From contig JADLHG010000082.1 of assembly GCA_020848905.1 (NCBI GenBank), positions 34,808 to 98,807 of the forward strand: DNA of 64,000 bases, in the 5' to 3' direction. Each line of letters starts with the position of its first letter. Position 1 is the first letter of the stretch. The notes below the pieces were generated by a model. The model was not told where the DNA came from and did not search any database. It worked only from the letters and a program-made list of their open reading frames with translations. Made by a program: the position numbers and the translations under genes. This stretch comes from Deltaproteobacteria bacterium (GTDB taxonomy: Bacteria > Myxococcota_A > Polyangia > GCA-2747355 > JADLHG01). Positions 7,795 through 16,053 of the stretch are shown here, piece after piece.

Positions 7795-9693
7795 ATGGCC
7801 GAGAACGGCGACGAGAACCTGATCAACCCCGGCACGCCGCCGACCGCGGTCGACGGGACGGGCGGGACGAGCTTCGACCAGTTCGCCGCGGACTTCGCGG
7901 AGGGCGACCCCTTCTCCGAGTTCGACCCGCCGCCCGCGCCGGCGCCCAAGGCCCGCGCCCAGCGCGAGCCGCGCGCAGAGCGCCCGGCCGAGCGCGAGGC
8001 GCCGTCGCTCGCTGACGGCGTGACGGTCACGGTCAAGACCCCCCGCGCGCGAGCGCCCCAGGCGGCCTCGGAGCCTCCGCCCCGTGACCCGCTGGGCTGG
8101 CTGTCCAACGCCAACGAGGGGCGGATCCGGATCGTGCGCCGCCCCGGCAACGGCGTGAACGCCGAGGGGATCGCCACGCGCGGGAAGTGGAAGGGCCGCT
8201 ACGTGGGCGTGGGCGAGGTCGGGATCATCGACGTCTGCTCGCCCGACGAGCTTGGCGAGCAGATCCGCTCGCGCGCGGGCGGCGGGAACTTCCTGATCGC
8301 GCACATCGACCAGAACGACAAGAAGATCCGCGACGGCAACCTGGCCCTCCCGCAGGATCCGCAGCCGATCGAGGGGACGTCGCCCGACGACGAGGACGAG
8401 GAGAGCGACGACATGGGCGGGTTCGTGATCCATGACGAGCCGCGCCAGTCGCGCTACGTCGAGCCGTTCCAGCAGGCCCCGCAGCAGCACCAGGGCCCGC
8501 TCCAGCAGCAGCAGCCCCAGGGCCCGTTCCAGCAGCAGCCCCAGCAGCCCCAGTATCCGGGCGGCTACGTCGCCCCCGGCGGCGGCAGCGGGGCCGTGTG
8601 GGAGCAGCCCTACGCGGGCGAGCGGGCCAAGGACGAGGTCGAGGCCCTGCGCGAGCAGATCGAGGCCGAGCGCGAGGAGCGCCGCAAGGCCGAGATGCTG
8701 ATCGAGAAGGAGCGCCACGAGCGGGAGCGCGAGCGTGAGCGCCTGGAGCGTCAGCGCGAGCAGGACCGCCTGGCGTCCGAGATGACCGCGCTGAAGGCCA
8801 TGATCGCGCAGCAGGCGCAGGCGCCGCGCGGCGACGACCCCATGAAGCTCTTCATGTCGCTCATGATGGAGCAGAGCAAGCAGCAGGCGGAGCGGTGGGA
8901 GCGCGAGGCGCGCGAGCGCCGCGAGCGCGACGAGCGGGAGGTGAAGGAGCGCCGGGAGCGCGACGAGCGCGACCGCCGCGACCGCGAGGACGAGCGCAAG
9001 CGCCAGGAGATCCTGTTCCAGGCCCAGCAGGCCCAGAACGAGAAGTTCATGACCATGGTCCTCGGCCAGAAGCAGGATCCCGAGAAGCTGATCGGGATCC
9101 TCGACAAGCTGCGCCCGGCCGGCGATCCGCTGGCGTCGCTGGAGACCGCGTTCGCCGTGGTCGAGCGGGCGAAGACGATCTCGGGCGGCGACGAGGGCGA
9201 CGACGAGGACGAGGACGACGAGGGCGGCGGCGTGGGGGGCGCGCTCCGCGCGGCGGTGCCCACCCTGAAGACGCTCGCCGAGTACTACATGAAGAAGTCG
9301 GACGCGGCCCCCGCGGCGAAGCCGCAGGGCGCCCCCCAGCCCCCGCAGATCCCGCACAAGCCCGAGGCCAAGCCGCAGCCGCAGGACACCGGCGCCCTCG
9401 TGGTGCAGGTGAGCAAGCTCGTGGGCCTCGTGGCCAACGGCTTCAACAACCAGCAGGAGCCCGACAAGGTCGCGGCGGCCCTCGTGGGCTACGCGGCCGG
9501 GATCGGCGCCGCCGACCGGATCGACGAGATCGCCGCGAGCGATCCGGTGCAGATCAAGAACCAGTTGCTGGTCGTGCGCGACATGGGCCTGCCGGCCGAG
9601 AGCGTCGCGCAGATCGACGCATTCCTCGGCGTCTACGACAAGCCCGGCGGTCTCGACTGGCTCAAGGGCGTCCTGGCGGCGCTGGCCGAGTAG
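7795..9693 (+). CDS. Large coiled-coil/single-helix protein with acidic and Gln-rich regions
   Basis: 632 aa from ATG 7795 (GGGGAGGG upstream); the longer frame is a shadow of the previous gene. Order: acidic disordered head, a beta-type domain about residues 100-190 (GRYVGVGEVGIIDVC), a Gln/Pro tract (GPLQQQQPQGP), a very long Glu/Arg/Gln helix about residues 280-420, an Asp/Glu run, a Pro/Ala linker, and a helical C-terminal domain. The design suits a scaffolding or length-determining structural protein, but no family is recognised and this is inference. Confidence 0.7.
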   Translation: MAENGDENLINPGTPPTAVDGTGGTSFDQFAADFAEGDPFSEFDPPPAPAPKARAQREPRAERPAEREAPSLADGVTVTVKTPRARAPQAASEPPPRDPLGWLSNANEGRIRIVRRPGNGVNAEGIATRGKWKGRYVGVGEVGIIDVCSPDELGEQIRSRAGGGNFLIAHIDQNDKKIRDGNLALPQDPQPIEGTSPDDEDEESDDMGGFVIHDEPRQSRYVEPFQQAPQQHQGPLQQQQPQGPFQQQPQQPQYPGGYVAPGGGSGAVWEQPYAGERAKDEVEALREQIEAEREERRKAEMLIEKERHERERERERLERQREQDRLASEMTALKAMIAQQAQAPRGDDPMKLFMSLMMEQSKQQAERWEREARERRERDEREVKERRERDERDRRDREDERKRQEILFQAQQAQNEKFMTMVLGQKQDPEKLIGILDKLRPAGDPLASLETAFAVVERAKTISGGDEGDDEDEDDEGGGVGGALRAAVPTLKTLAEYYMKKSDAAPAAKPQGAPQPPQIPHKPEAKPQPQDTGALVVQVSKLVGLVANGFNNQQEPDKVAAALVGYAAGIGAADRIDEIAASDPVQIKNQLLVVRDMGLPAESVAQIDAFLGVYDKPGGLDWLKGVLAALAE

Positions 9694-9696
9694 GTC

Positions 9697-9900
9697 GTGG
9701 CCCGCCGGCGGCCCAGATACTCGTGCGTGGAGCCCGAGTGCGAGGCGCCCGCACTCGGGCCGCGTTCCCCCCACTGTGAAGCGCATACGGAGGCCCACAA
9801 GCGTCAGGCGCTCCCTGTGCCGAGGACCGAGCGGGCGATCGATCGGCGCGGCGACGCCTACGAGCGCGACGACGACGACGACGGGCGCCCCGGAGGGTGA
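9697..9900 (+). CDS. Small Cys/His protein with acidic tail
   Basis: 67 aa from a GTG 3 nt after the previous stop. SCVEPEC, then HCEAH, suggests a small zinc-binding fold; the tail ends in a run of Asp. Unknown function. Confidence 0.55.
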   Translation: MARRRPRYSCVEPECEAPALGPRSPHCEAHTEAHKRQALPVPRTERAIDRRGDAYERDDDDDGRPGG

Positions 9901-9902
9901 GC

Positions 9903-10109
9903 ATGACTGACGACGGGGTCGAGGAGCGCGTCGAGGGCCTGCTCGCGTGGCTGCGCGAGCAGAACCCCGACCCCGTCGACCTCGTCGTCGCCCTGGAGCG
10001 CGTCGTGGACCTGATCGCCAAGGAGGTCGAGGTCGCCGCGGGCCGCCTCGACGAGATGCGCGACTGGGGCAACCCCTCGGTCGAGGACGGCCCGGAGGCC
10101 TGTGACTGA
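9903..10109 (+). CDS. Small acidic helical protein
   Basis: 68 aa from ATG 9903, chosen because GGAGGG is spaced for it; GTG 9897 would add two residues. A predicted helix pair rich in Glu, Val and Leu. The stop overlaps the ATG of the HU-like gene. Unknown function. Confidence 0.6.
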   Translation: MTDDGVEERVEGLLAWLREQNPDPVDLVVALERVVDLIAKEVEVAAGRLDEMRDWGNPSVEDGPEACD

Positions 10110-10423
10110 TGGCGTCGAGTAGTGCGTCGAACGCGAAGCCGATCGTCCGCGCGGACCTCGTCAAGATCGTCGCCGAGCGCCTCGGGCGTCAGCCCAAGGA
10201 GGTCGACGACGTCTGCGAGGCCCTGATCAACGCCGTGGCCGGCGCCATGGCCGCCGGGCGGCGCGTCGAGCTTCGCCCCCTGGGCGTCTTTGAGGTCGTC
10301 TCGCGCAAGGAGCGCACGGCCCGCAACCTGAACACGGGTGAGCCCGTGGTCGTCCCCGCGCGCCGCGCGGCGAAGTTCAAGCCCGGGGCGAAGGTGCGGA
10401 CGGCCCTGAAGGGGGCGTCGTGA
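10109..10423 (+). CDS. HU/IHF-family DNA-bending protein
   Basis: 104 aa. The helical N-terminal half (RADLVKIVAERLGRQPKEVD) and the beta-arm signature (RTARNLNTGEPVVVPA then KFKPGAKVR) are those of the bacterial histone-like HU/IHF family; the usual RNPxTG appears as RNLNTG. Such proteins dimerise and bend DNA, and viral copies often serve at origins or in genome packaging. It lies 0.7 kb upstream of an iteron-like repeat array. Confidence 0.9.
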   Translation: MASSSASNAKPIVRADLVKIVAERLGRQPKEVDDVCEALINAVAGAMAAGRRVELRPLGVFEVVSRKERTARNLNTGEPVVVPARRAAKFKPGAKVRTALKGAS

Positions 10424-10734
10424 GCGATCACCACCGCAGCGACCAGCACCACAGCGGACCCTCGCCCCTCACACCCGAGGAGGTCCGGCGCCTCCTCTTC
10501 GGCGTCATGACCGAGCTTCAGCGGCTGAACCAGGCGGTGCCGGCGCTGACCGAGGCCGTGAACGATCTCACGAGCCTGCTCTCGTCGGGCCAGGCGGTCG
10601 ACCGGTCCGCCACGGCGGCGGGTGGGATCGTCAACGGCGTGCAGGGGATCCTCGGGGCACTGAGCGGCCTCGGGGTGTCGTTCGACCCGCCGGAGGACGA
10701 CCCGCCCCCGCCTCGCCCGCGGAGGCGTCGGTGA
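10420..10734 (+). CDS. Unknown helical protein, 104 aa
   Basis: GTG start overlapping the HU stop. A His-rich head, two amphipathic helices, a Gly/Ala/Leu hydrophobic stretch, then a Pro/Arg tail. The stop overlaps the GTG at 10731. Unknown. Confidence 0.6.
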   Translation: MSDHHRSDQHHSGPSPLTPEEVRRLLFGVMTELQRLNQAVPALTEAVNDLTSLLSSGQAVDRSATAAGGIVNGVQGILGALSGLGVSFDPPEDDPPPPRPRRRR

Positions 10735-10877
10735 CCCCCCGCGGTCGTCAGGCCGAGCGTCGGCGCGCGTGGATCGCTCGCCACACGCACGTCCTGTGGT
10801 GGTCGGGCTGGTGGATCGCGCTTCGGCAGCGGGGTGACGTGTGGACCGTTCGGCCTTCCTCGACCCAGGCGACCTGA
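10731..10877 (+). CDS. Small Arg/Trp-rich protein
   Basis: 48 aa from a GTG overlapping the previous stop. RAWIARHTHVLWWSGWWIALRQ is an amphipathic, possibly membrane-active segment. The coding evidence is the overlap and G/C-rich third positions. Confidence 0.45.
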   Translation: MTPRGRQAERRRAWIARHTHVLWWSGWWIALRQRGDVWTVRPSSTQAT

Positions 10878-11079
10878 CCTCCGAGCGGTGGCTGCGCGGC
10901 GAGGGCGGCGTCAAGGGCCGCGCGAGCGCGTCGTCGTCGTGGCCCTGGCCTACGGAATCCCCATGGTCGCCGTCGCGCGGCACCTCGGCGTGACGAAGTC
11001 GCGGGTCTCCCAGATCAGGAGCCGCTTGACACGTCCGAGCGGCGTGCTACTTTTCTCCAGGGGCCGAACAGGCCCCTAG
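10841..11079 (+). CDS. Helix-turn-helix (sigma region 4-like) protein, apparently frameshifted
   Basis: From GTG 10841 the frame reads VDRSAFLDPGDLTSERWLRGEGGVKGR and then degenerates. From about 10920 the coding signal moves by -1 into the frame encoding ERVVVVALAYGIPM, followed by VAVARHLGVTKSRVSQIRSRL, a clear helix-turn-helix, ending at 11079. Joined, the halves make a plausible DNA-binding regulator of about 80 aa. A sequencing indel, a mutation or a programmed -1 frameshift would each explain it. The next promoter lies inside its 3' end. Confidence 0.5.
11026..11053 (+). promoter_or_regulatory. Strong sigma-70-like promoter TTGACA-N16-TACTTT
   Basis: TTGACA at 11026-11031 and TACTTT at 11048-11053, with TGC giving an extended -10. 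It has the best -35 match on the plus strand of the window and drives only about 60 bp before a terminator. Confidence 0.75.
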
Positions 11080-11119
11080 TGGTCGAGGCACGGCAGGCCC
11101 GGGAGCAATCCCGGGCCTG
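11059..11119 (+). ncRNA. Candidate small RNA ending in an intrinsic terminator
   Basis: Starting just after the promoter are hairpin 1 (AGGGGCC-gaaca-GGCCCCT, 11059-11077), a 16-nt single-stranded stretch, and hairpin 2 (CAGGCCCGGG-agcaat-CCCGGGCCTG, 11094-11119) followed by TTCGTTTTCGG. No reading frame of note is present. The alternative is a simple early terminator for the upstream operon. Confidence 0.45.
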
Positions 11120-11140
11120 TTCGTTTTCGGCAACGACCAT

Positions 11141-11180
11141 GTCCGACCGTGTCCGACCGTGTCCGACCGTGTCCGACCGT
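11141..11180 (+). repeat. Four tandem 10-bp iterons
   Basis: GTCCGACCGT is repeated four times without interruption, exactly one helical turn each. With the 20-bp repeats that follow it forms an iteron-like array between the replication-type and virion-type regions. Confidence 0.9.
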
Positions 11181-11227
11181 GCTGTGTCGGCTGTGAGACG
11201 GCTGTGTCGGCTGTGAGACGGCTGTGA
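11181..11227 (+). repeat. Two and a third copies of a 20-bp repeat
   Basis: The unit GCTGTGTCGGCTGTGAGACG occurs twice (11181-11220), followed by a partial copy (GCTGTGA). The unit is itself a half-repeat (GCTGTG-TCG, GCTGTG-AGAC). Candidate protein-binding array. Confidence 0.85.
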
Positions 11228-11240
11228 AGGCGGTGAGCCG

Positions 11241-11267
11241 GCCCCGGGCCTGTTCGTTTGGTAAGAC
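11241..11267 (+). promoter_or_regulatory. Late-type promoter, leaderless, for the transglutaminase-like gene
   Basis: GTTCGTTTGGTAAGAC at 11252-11267, with a weaker CCCCG where other members have CTCCG. The -10 TAAGAC ends six bases before the ATG at 11274. Fifth-best member of the ACTCCG class by eye. Confidence 0.5.
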
Positions 11268-11273
11268 GTAGGC

Positions 11274-11885
11274 ATGGGCTACCTCCGCCTGACCCGCGTC
11301 GTCCCGGCCCGCCCGCGCCTCGGGGTGGGCGGCCTTGGCCAGATCGGCCAGGGGCTCTCGATCGAGCACCGCACGATCCCCGACGGTGACAAGGGCACCG
11401 CCGCCACGATCACCGAGATGGGCCGCCTCTCGGTCGCCGCCGCCCACGACCCGAAGTTCGTGTCCTGGGTCCGCGGCCAGGTCGCCGACCTCAAGAGCAA
11501 GGACTACGTCGGCGAGGCGAAGCGGATCTTCGAGATCGTGCATAATCACGTCCGCTACGTGCAGGATCCGTTGGGCCTGGAGGTCGTGCAGGATCCGCGC
11601 GCGGTGCTCTTCCGCGACGGCAGCGGGGACTGCGACGAGCACGCCTCGACGGTCGCTGCCATGGCGCTGGCCCTCGGGCACCGCGCGGCCTTCCGCACCG
11701 TCGCGGCGGACTATGACCGCCCCGACCAGTGGAGCCACGTCTACGCCCTGATCGGCGTGCAGGATCCGAGCCAGCCCGACGGGATCGCCTGGTACCCCGC
11801 CGACACGACGCAGCGCCGCGCGACGCTGGGCTGGGAGCCGCCCCTGGGCCGCGTGTGGAAGAAGAAGGACTGGGTCGTCGGGTGA
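11274..11885 (+). CDS. Transglutaminase-like (papain-fold) protein
   Basis: 203 aa. The Cys-His-Asp triad of the transglutaminase-like superfamily is visible: Cys120 in GDCDEHAS, His155 in WSHVYAL and Asp177 in YPADTT. No signal peptide. In phages such domains sit in virion or assembly proteins and may cleave or cross-link proteins. The position at the head of the virion-type cluster, under a late-type promoter, suits a maturation or peptidoglycan role; the substrate is unknown. Confidence 0.82.
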   Translation: MGYLRLTRVVPARPRLGVGGLGQIGQGLSIEHRTIPDGDKGTAATITEMGRLSVAAAHDPKFVSWVRGQVADLKSKDYVGEAKRIFEIVHNHVRYVQDPLGLEVVQDPRAVLFRDGSGDCDEHASTVAAMALALGHRAAFRTVAADYDRPDQWSHVYALIGVQDPSQPDGIAWYPADTTQRRATLGWEPPLGRVWKKKDWVVG

Positions 11886-12379
11886 CGGCCGAGAACCCCG
11901 CCCGTGACGACGGGCACTACAAGTTCGTCACGACCTGCATCGACTCGACCTACGAGGACATGCAGGCCCTTCAGTCGACGGAGCGCGGAATCAGCCAGAG
12001 GGTCTTCGCGAAGAAGATCGGTCGGCTTCAGTGGGGCGCCCTTCAGGCTGCATTGGGCTACGACCGGCACTTCCCGATCGCCAAGGACTGGCATGTCGGC
12101 TACTACCGTGGCGTCTACCGCGAGGTGCCCTGCGTGTTTCTGCGCCACAGCAAGATCGAGCACATCTTCACACTCGACGGCCGGGTTGGGCGCTCTGCGG
12201 ACGCGCGGATCGAGAACCCCCCGAGCTACTTTTCGATCGAAGCCGCACACCTTTCGCGGCTGGAGGCGGTCGCCAGGCGTCTCTACTCTGAGAGGCGCAT
12301 GTCGGGCGAGGAGATGCGTGACGCCGCACACACGATCATGGCGGCCGTGAACTCGTCGCGGCAGATGCCGGAGGACTGA
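11882..12379 (+). CDS. Unknown protein, 165 aa
   Basis: GTG start overlapping the previous stop; begins VTAENPARDDG, one of many proteins here with Asn-Pro near an end. Mixed alpha/beta with aromatic clusters (DWHVGYYRGVYREV). Codon choice is less G/C-biased than in the neighbours. No family recognised. Confidence 0.65.
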   Translation: MTAENPARDDGHYKFVTTCIDSTYEDMQALQSTERGISQRVFAKKIGRLQWGALQAALGYDRHFPIAKDWHVGYYRGVYREVPCVFLRHSKIEHIFTLDGRVGRSADARIENPPSYFSIEAAHLSRLEAVARRLYSERRMSGEEMRDAAHTIMAAVNSSRQMPED

Positions 12380-12381
12380 GC

Positions 12382-12725
12382 GTGAGCGATCTCACGATCG
12401 AGAACCTGGCCGGCCTCGGCGCGCCGACGCCCTACTACGGCACCTACCCGGGGCTCCAGACCCCGGGCAAGCCGCCGACGACGTTCCCGCTGCCCGGCAG
12501 CGGCGGGGCGCTGACGACGCCGATCCCCCGCGTCTCGTACTCGGACTACAAGCAGGCCGGCGGGTATTCCCCGCCGCCCGGCGTGCCGATCAAGTTCGGG
12601 TCGTCCTACGGAGACGATCGCCGCGACCCCGTCGACCTGTGGCGCGCCGCCGCGGGCGGCCCGTCCCCGGGGCTCGACTCCCGCGCCCAGCAGTGGGAGT
12701 CCTGGGAGCGCGGGACGGGCCGTGA
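12382..12725 (+). CDS. Gly/Pro-rich protein with uncertain C-terminus
   Basis: GTG start (MSDLTIENLAGLGAPTPYYG). Coding-like composition continues to about WESWERGTGR near 12720. There is no stop in this frame until 13284, which would overlap the next gene by 560 bp. A TGA in the -1 frame at 12723-12725 overlaps the next GTG, as at most junctions here, so an indel or frameshift near the end is likely. Unknown function, probably virion-associated by position. Confidence 0.5.
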
Positions 12726-13957
12726 AGAAGGACTACACCGACACCCTGCCGGGTGTGTCGTCGGCGCGCGCGGCGGCCGAGGCCGCGCGGCGCGCGCGGG
12801 ACGAGGCCTGGCGCAACGACCGGTTCGATCCGCAGGCGAAGGACCGGGCCCTGGAGACCGCGCGCGCCTACGACGCCGAAGCGCGGCGCCTCGCGGAGCG
12901 CCAGCGGACGCAGGAAGCCTACGTCCAGGCCCAGCAGAACGCCATGCGTGGCGATCCTCGCGCGCTCGCGGAGGCGCAGCGGCTGGCGGACGCCCTCCGG
13001 CGCAACCCGACCAGGCCCGGCGTGCCGGTCCGCAGGACCGTCCAGTGGGAGGAGGCCACCTCGGGCGGCTACGCCGAGTTCCAGCAGCGCGAGATGCAGC
13101 GCCGCGGGGTGACGACGACGCGCGGGGCCGGGTGGGATCCTCGGGCCGAGAGCGCCTCGGCGCGCCGCGCGCGCGAGGCGCGCGAGCAGGCGGCGCAGGA
13201 GAAGGCGCGGCGGGAGCGCGAGGCGTGGGCCGCGAGCGAGGCGCGTCGAAAGGAGATCGACCGGAAGCGGCGGGCCGAGTTTGAGGCGCGTCAGCGCGCC
13301 GCCGCGGAGCGGCTGGAGCAGGAGGCCCAGGCGCGCAAGGCCGAGGAGCAGGCCGCCAGGGCGCGCGAGCGCGCCCTGGCGCAGCGGACGGCGGCGCAGG
13401 CCGCGGAGGACCAGCGCCAGTATCGGCTGGCGCAGGAGGCCGTGCGGCAGCAGCGGGCCCCCTCCGGTCCAGGCTGGGTTCCGTCACCCGCGACGCAGGC
13501 CCGGCAGGCGACGCAGGGCCTCCAGGCCAGGGCGTTCCAGCCTATCCCGCGCGGCATGGCGGTGACCTTGAGGGGGCTGGGCAGCCAGGCGCCCTCCGAC
13601 GCGGTCGACGTCCCCCCGACTTCCTCGTGTCCGCCCGGCTACCGCAGCGGCCCGATCATCACCGACCCGACGTCGCTCGACCGGGCCGGCAAGCCGATCA
13701 CCTTCCGGCGCTGCCGGCCGACCGCCACCCCCGTTGCCGCGTCGATGCCGCCCTTGCCGCCCTCCCCGGCGAACGCCCCTCGACCGCTGTCGTCGGTCCG
13801 CCCTCGATCGCCGGCCTCGCCCGCTCGCCCGACCGCGCCGCGCCCTCGCGTCGGCGCCGCTTCGGCGCCGGCGTCGACCCCGTCGACCGCCGGCCGTGGA
13901 TCGTTCGCGGCGCCGCTCGTGGCCGCCGGCCTGCTGGTCTACCTCCTCCGGGCCTGA
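12722..13957 (+). CDS. Long coiled-coil protein with C-terminal membrane segment
   Basis: 411 aa from GTG 12722. Residues about 15-240 are nearly all Ala/Arg/Glu/Gln and predict a continuous coiled coil, interrupted by an RRNPTRPG linker. A Pro/Ser/Ala-rich region follows and the protein ends in a short hydrophobic segment (FAAPLVAAGLLVYLLRA). Tail-anchored rod architecture. First of a run of such proteins. Confidence 0.7.
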   Translation: MKKDYTDTLPGVSSARAAAEAARRARDEAWRNDRFDPQAKDRALETARAYDAEARRLAERQRTQEAYVQAQQNAMRGDPRALAEAQRLADALRRNPTRPGVPVRRTVQWEEATSGGYAEFQQREMQRRGVTTTRGAGWDPRAESASARRAREAREQAAQEKARREREAWAASEARRKEIDRKRRAEFEARQRAAAERLEQEAQARKAEEQAARARERALAQRTAAQAAEDQRQYRLAQEAVRQQRAPSGPGWVPSPATQARQATQGLQARAFQPIPRGMAVTLRGLGSQAPSDAVDVPPTSSCPPGYRSGPIITDPTSLDRAGKPITFRRCRPTATPVAASMPPLPPSPANAPRPLSSVRPRSPASPARPTAPRPRVGAASAPASTPSTAGRGSFAAPLVAAGLLVYLLRA

Positions 13958-13960
13958 ACA

Positions 13961-13988
13961 ACTCCGACCCGAGTTCGTTCGGTAGGCT
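13961..13988 (+). promoter_or_regulatory. ACTCCG-class promoter (ACTCCG-N16-TAGGCT)
   Basis: ACTCCG at 13961-13966 and TAGGCT at 13983-13988; the spacer ends GTTCGTTCGG. It lies between two virion-type genes, with the next ATG at 14026. Confidence 0.7.
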
Positions 13989-14025
13989 GGGGGAGGCGTC
14001 ACACGCCCACCCACCGAGGAGCACC

Positions 14026-15399
14026 ATGGCCTACTTCGACCCGCGGCAGATCGGCATCTACTCGTTCGACCGCGTCGCGCAGGCGGAGAACTTCCACCGC
14101 ACCGACCGGCGTGACCTGAGCGGCCTCGGGGGCCTCGGCGCCCTCGGCGGCAAGAAGAGCCGGCGCGCCTTCGGCGCGTTGATCGCGTCGCTCCAGTCGA
14201 TCAAGAAGAACTGGCCGCAGGTCAACTCGATCCTGGGCCAGGCCGCGAGCGCCGTCTCGTCGGCGCGCTCGGCGATCGACTCGGCCCGCTGGGAGATCGA
14301 GTCCGCCGGCGGCGACGCCTCGCGCATGGACGCCCTCTCGGCGCAGGTCGACGAGGCCGAGGCCAAGATCAGCGACCTCCAGTCGCAGGTCGACTCCCTG
14401 GGCGTCGCCTCGGAGATCGCGACGTGGACGCCCGACGGCGCGCAGCCGCAGAGCCAGGAGTGGATGGACTTCACCACGCGGGCGACCGAGATCGACGGGA
14501 AGCTCAACGCGGTGTTCGCGCAGGCCAAGGGGATCGGCACCGCGGCCCAGAACGCCGCGCGTCAGGCCTCCTCGGTCGTCGCCAAGGCCCGCCAGGACGC
14601 GCAGCGCGCGGCCCAGCAGGAGGCCGACCGGATCCGCCGCCAGGAGGCCGCCGCGCTCGCCGAGGAGCGCCGGCTCCAGATGCAGCAGCAGATGGAGGAG
14701 CGCCGTCAGCAGGCCCTGATCGACGCCGAGGAGCGCAAGATCCAGGCGCAGATCGACGCCGAGAACCGCCGCGCGCAGGCCGACGCCCAGCGCGAGGCGA
14801 ACCGCATGGCCATGGAGCAGCAGGCCGAGGCGAGCCGCATGGCGCTGGAGCAGCAGTCCCTCCAGGCGCAGTACGCCCAGCAGGCGGAGTTGGCGCGCCT
14901 CCAGGCGCAGGCCGCCATGCCCCAGCCGTCGACCATGCCGCAGGCGCCCCCGGGCTACGCCTACGTCGACACGCAGACGGGCCAGCAGTACGCGCCGCAG
15001 GCGCAGCCGGCGGCCTTCTCGCCGGGGGCCCAGCCGGCCTACCTCGCGCCGGGCTGGTACCAGGGCGAGGCCCAGGCGCAGCAGATCGCCGCGCAGGGCA
15101 TGCCCCTCGACGTCGGGTTCACCATGTCGCCGGGCTTCTCGCCTGGCTACGAGTTGTTCGGGCTGGCTGGCCGCGTCGGGGGCCTCGGGGCCGAGGCGCC
15201 CGCGCCGCGCACGCGCGCGGGGCGCATGGCCCGTGACATCGTGTCGGCGGCGTCGCCGCTGATCCCCGGCCAGGCCCCCGCGCCCACGCCGGAGCCCGAG
15301 GCGCCCGCCCTCGACGCGACCAAGGTGCTGACGTGGGGCGTGGCCGGCTACCTGGCCTTCCCCTACCTGAAGAAGCTCTGGAAGAAGGTCGCGAAGTAG
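14026..15399 (+). CDS. Coiled-coil protein with Gln/Ala-rich rod and C-terminal membrane segment
   Basis: 457 aa. A LSGLGGLGALGG motif near residue 35 is followed by helical bundles, a Gln/Glu/Arg/Ala rod at about residues 180-300, a Pro/Gln/Tyr-rich region with a YVDTQTGQQYAP segment, and a weak hydrophobic tail segment (TWGVAGYLAFPYLKKL). A predicted virion-internal or membrane-associated structural protein. Function inferred only from context and architecture. Confidence 0.7.
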   Translation: MAYFDPRQIGIYSFDRVAQAENFHRTDRRDLSGLGGLGALGGKKSRRAFGALIASLQSIKKNWPQVNSILGQAASAVSSARSAIDSARWEIESAGGDASRMDALSAQVDEAEAKISDLQSQVDSLGVASEIATWTPDGAQPQSQEWMDFTTRATEIDGKLNAVFAQAKGIGTAAQNAARQASSVVAKARQDAQRAAQQEADRIRRQEAAALAEERRLQMQQQMEERRQQALIDAEERKIQAQIDAENRRAQADAQREANRMAMEQQAEASRMALEQQSLQAQYAQQAELARLQAQAAMPQPSTMPQAPPGYAYVDTQTGQQYAPQAQPAAFSPGAQPAYLAPGWYQGEAQAQQIAAQGMPLDVGFTMSPGFSPGYELFGLAGRVGGLGAEAPAPRTRAGRMARDIVSAASPLIPGQAPAPTPEPEAPALDATKVLTWGVAGYLAFPYLKKLWKKVAK

Positions 15400-15423
15400 G
15401 GTCCGAGGTCGAGGGGAGGCACC

Positions 15424-16050
15424 ATGGCGTACATCAAGATCGGCCGCCCCGGGCTGGGGGCCGTGGACACGCGCACGAGTTCCCTGAGCCAGCTTGCGGC
15501 GGCCAAGGACGCGCAGGCCGCGGAGTTGGAGCGCCAGGGCCGGGCGCTCGGCCCCTCGGGTCAGCCCATGCTTGTGCAGGCCGCCGCGCTTCGTTCGGAG
15601 GCGGTCGGGCTTCGTCGCCAGGCGCAGGCGCTGTCTCAGACGGTCCGCGGCGCCACGACGCCGACGCCGACGACGGGTGCGACGTCGACCTTCACCGGCA
15701 CGACCGCCGGGTCCGCCGCTTGGGGGGCCGCGATCAAGAAGGCGGCCTCTGAGGGGGCCGCCAAGGGGCGCGAGGAGGCTTCCGAGGGCGGCTCCTTCTG
15801 GGAGTCCCTCACCGAGGTGCTCGGGATCGGGGCCGGCGTCGCCAAGGGCGTCGTCGAGAGCGAGGCCCAGCGGCGCGCCGAGCGCGACCGCATCCGGGCC
15901 GAGCGCCGTGCGTCGGCGTCGTCCATGACCCCGGCGTCCATGGCGCCCACGGACATGGGCGGGGTCGTCAAGCTCGCGGCCGGCGTCGCCGTCGTCGGCG
16001 TCGCGATCTGGGGCGTGAGCAAGCTCCTGGGCGGCGGCAAGGCGGCGTAG
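15424..16050 (+). CDS. Helical protein with C-terminal membrane segment
   Basis: 208 aa, preceded by GAGGGGAGGC. An Ala/Gln/Leu-rich helix, a Thr-rich linker (TTPTPTTGATST), an amphipathic middle and a hydrophobic end (GGVVKLAAGVAVVGVAIWGVSKLL). Same design as its neighbours. Confidence 0.7.
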   Translation: MAYIKIGRPGLGAVDTRTSSLSQLAAAKDAQAAELERQGRALGPSGQPMLVQAAALRSEAVGLRRQAQALSQTVRGATTPTPTTGATSTFTGTTAGSAAWGAAIKKAASEGAAKGREEASEGGSFWESLTEVLGIGAGVAKGVVESEAQRRAERDRIRAERRASASSMTPASMAPTDMGGVVKLAAGVAVVGVAIWGVSKLLGGGKAA

Positions 16051-16053
16051 GGC

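Noticed and set aside
11141..11227. CRISPR-like array
   Set aside because: The repeats are contiguous with no spacers of uniform length and no cas genes nearby.
12382..13284. Single 300-aa protein across this span
   Set aside because: Beyond about 12720 the frame reads as Arg/Gly-rich shadow of the coiled-coil gene that starts at 12722.
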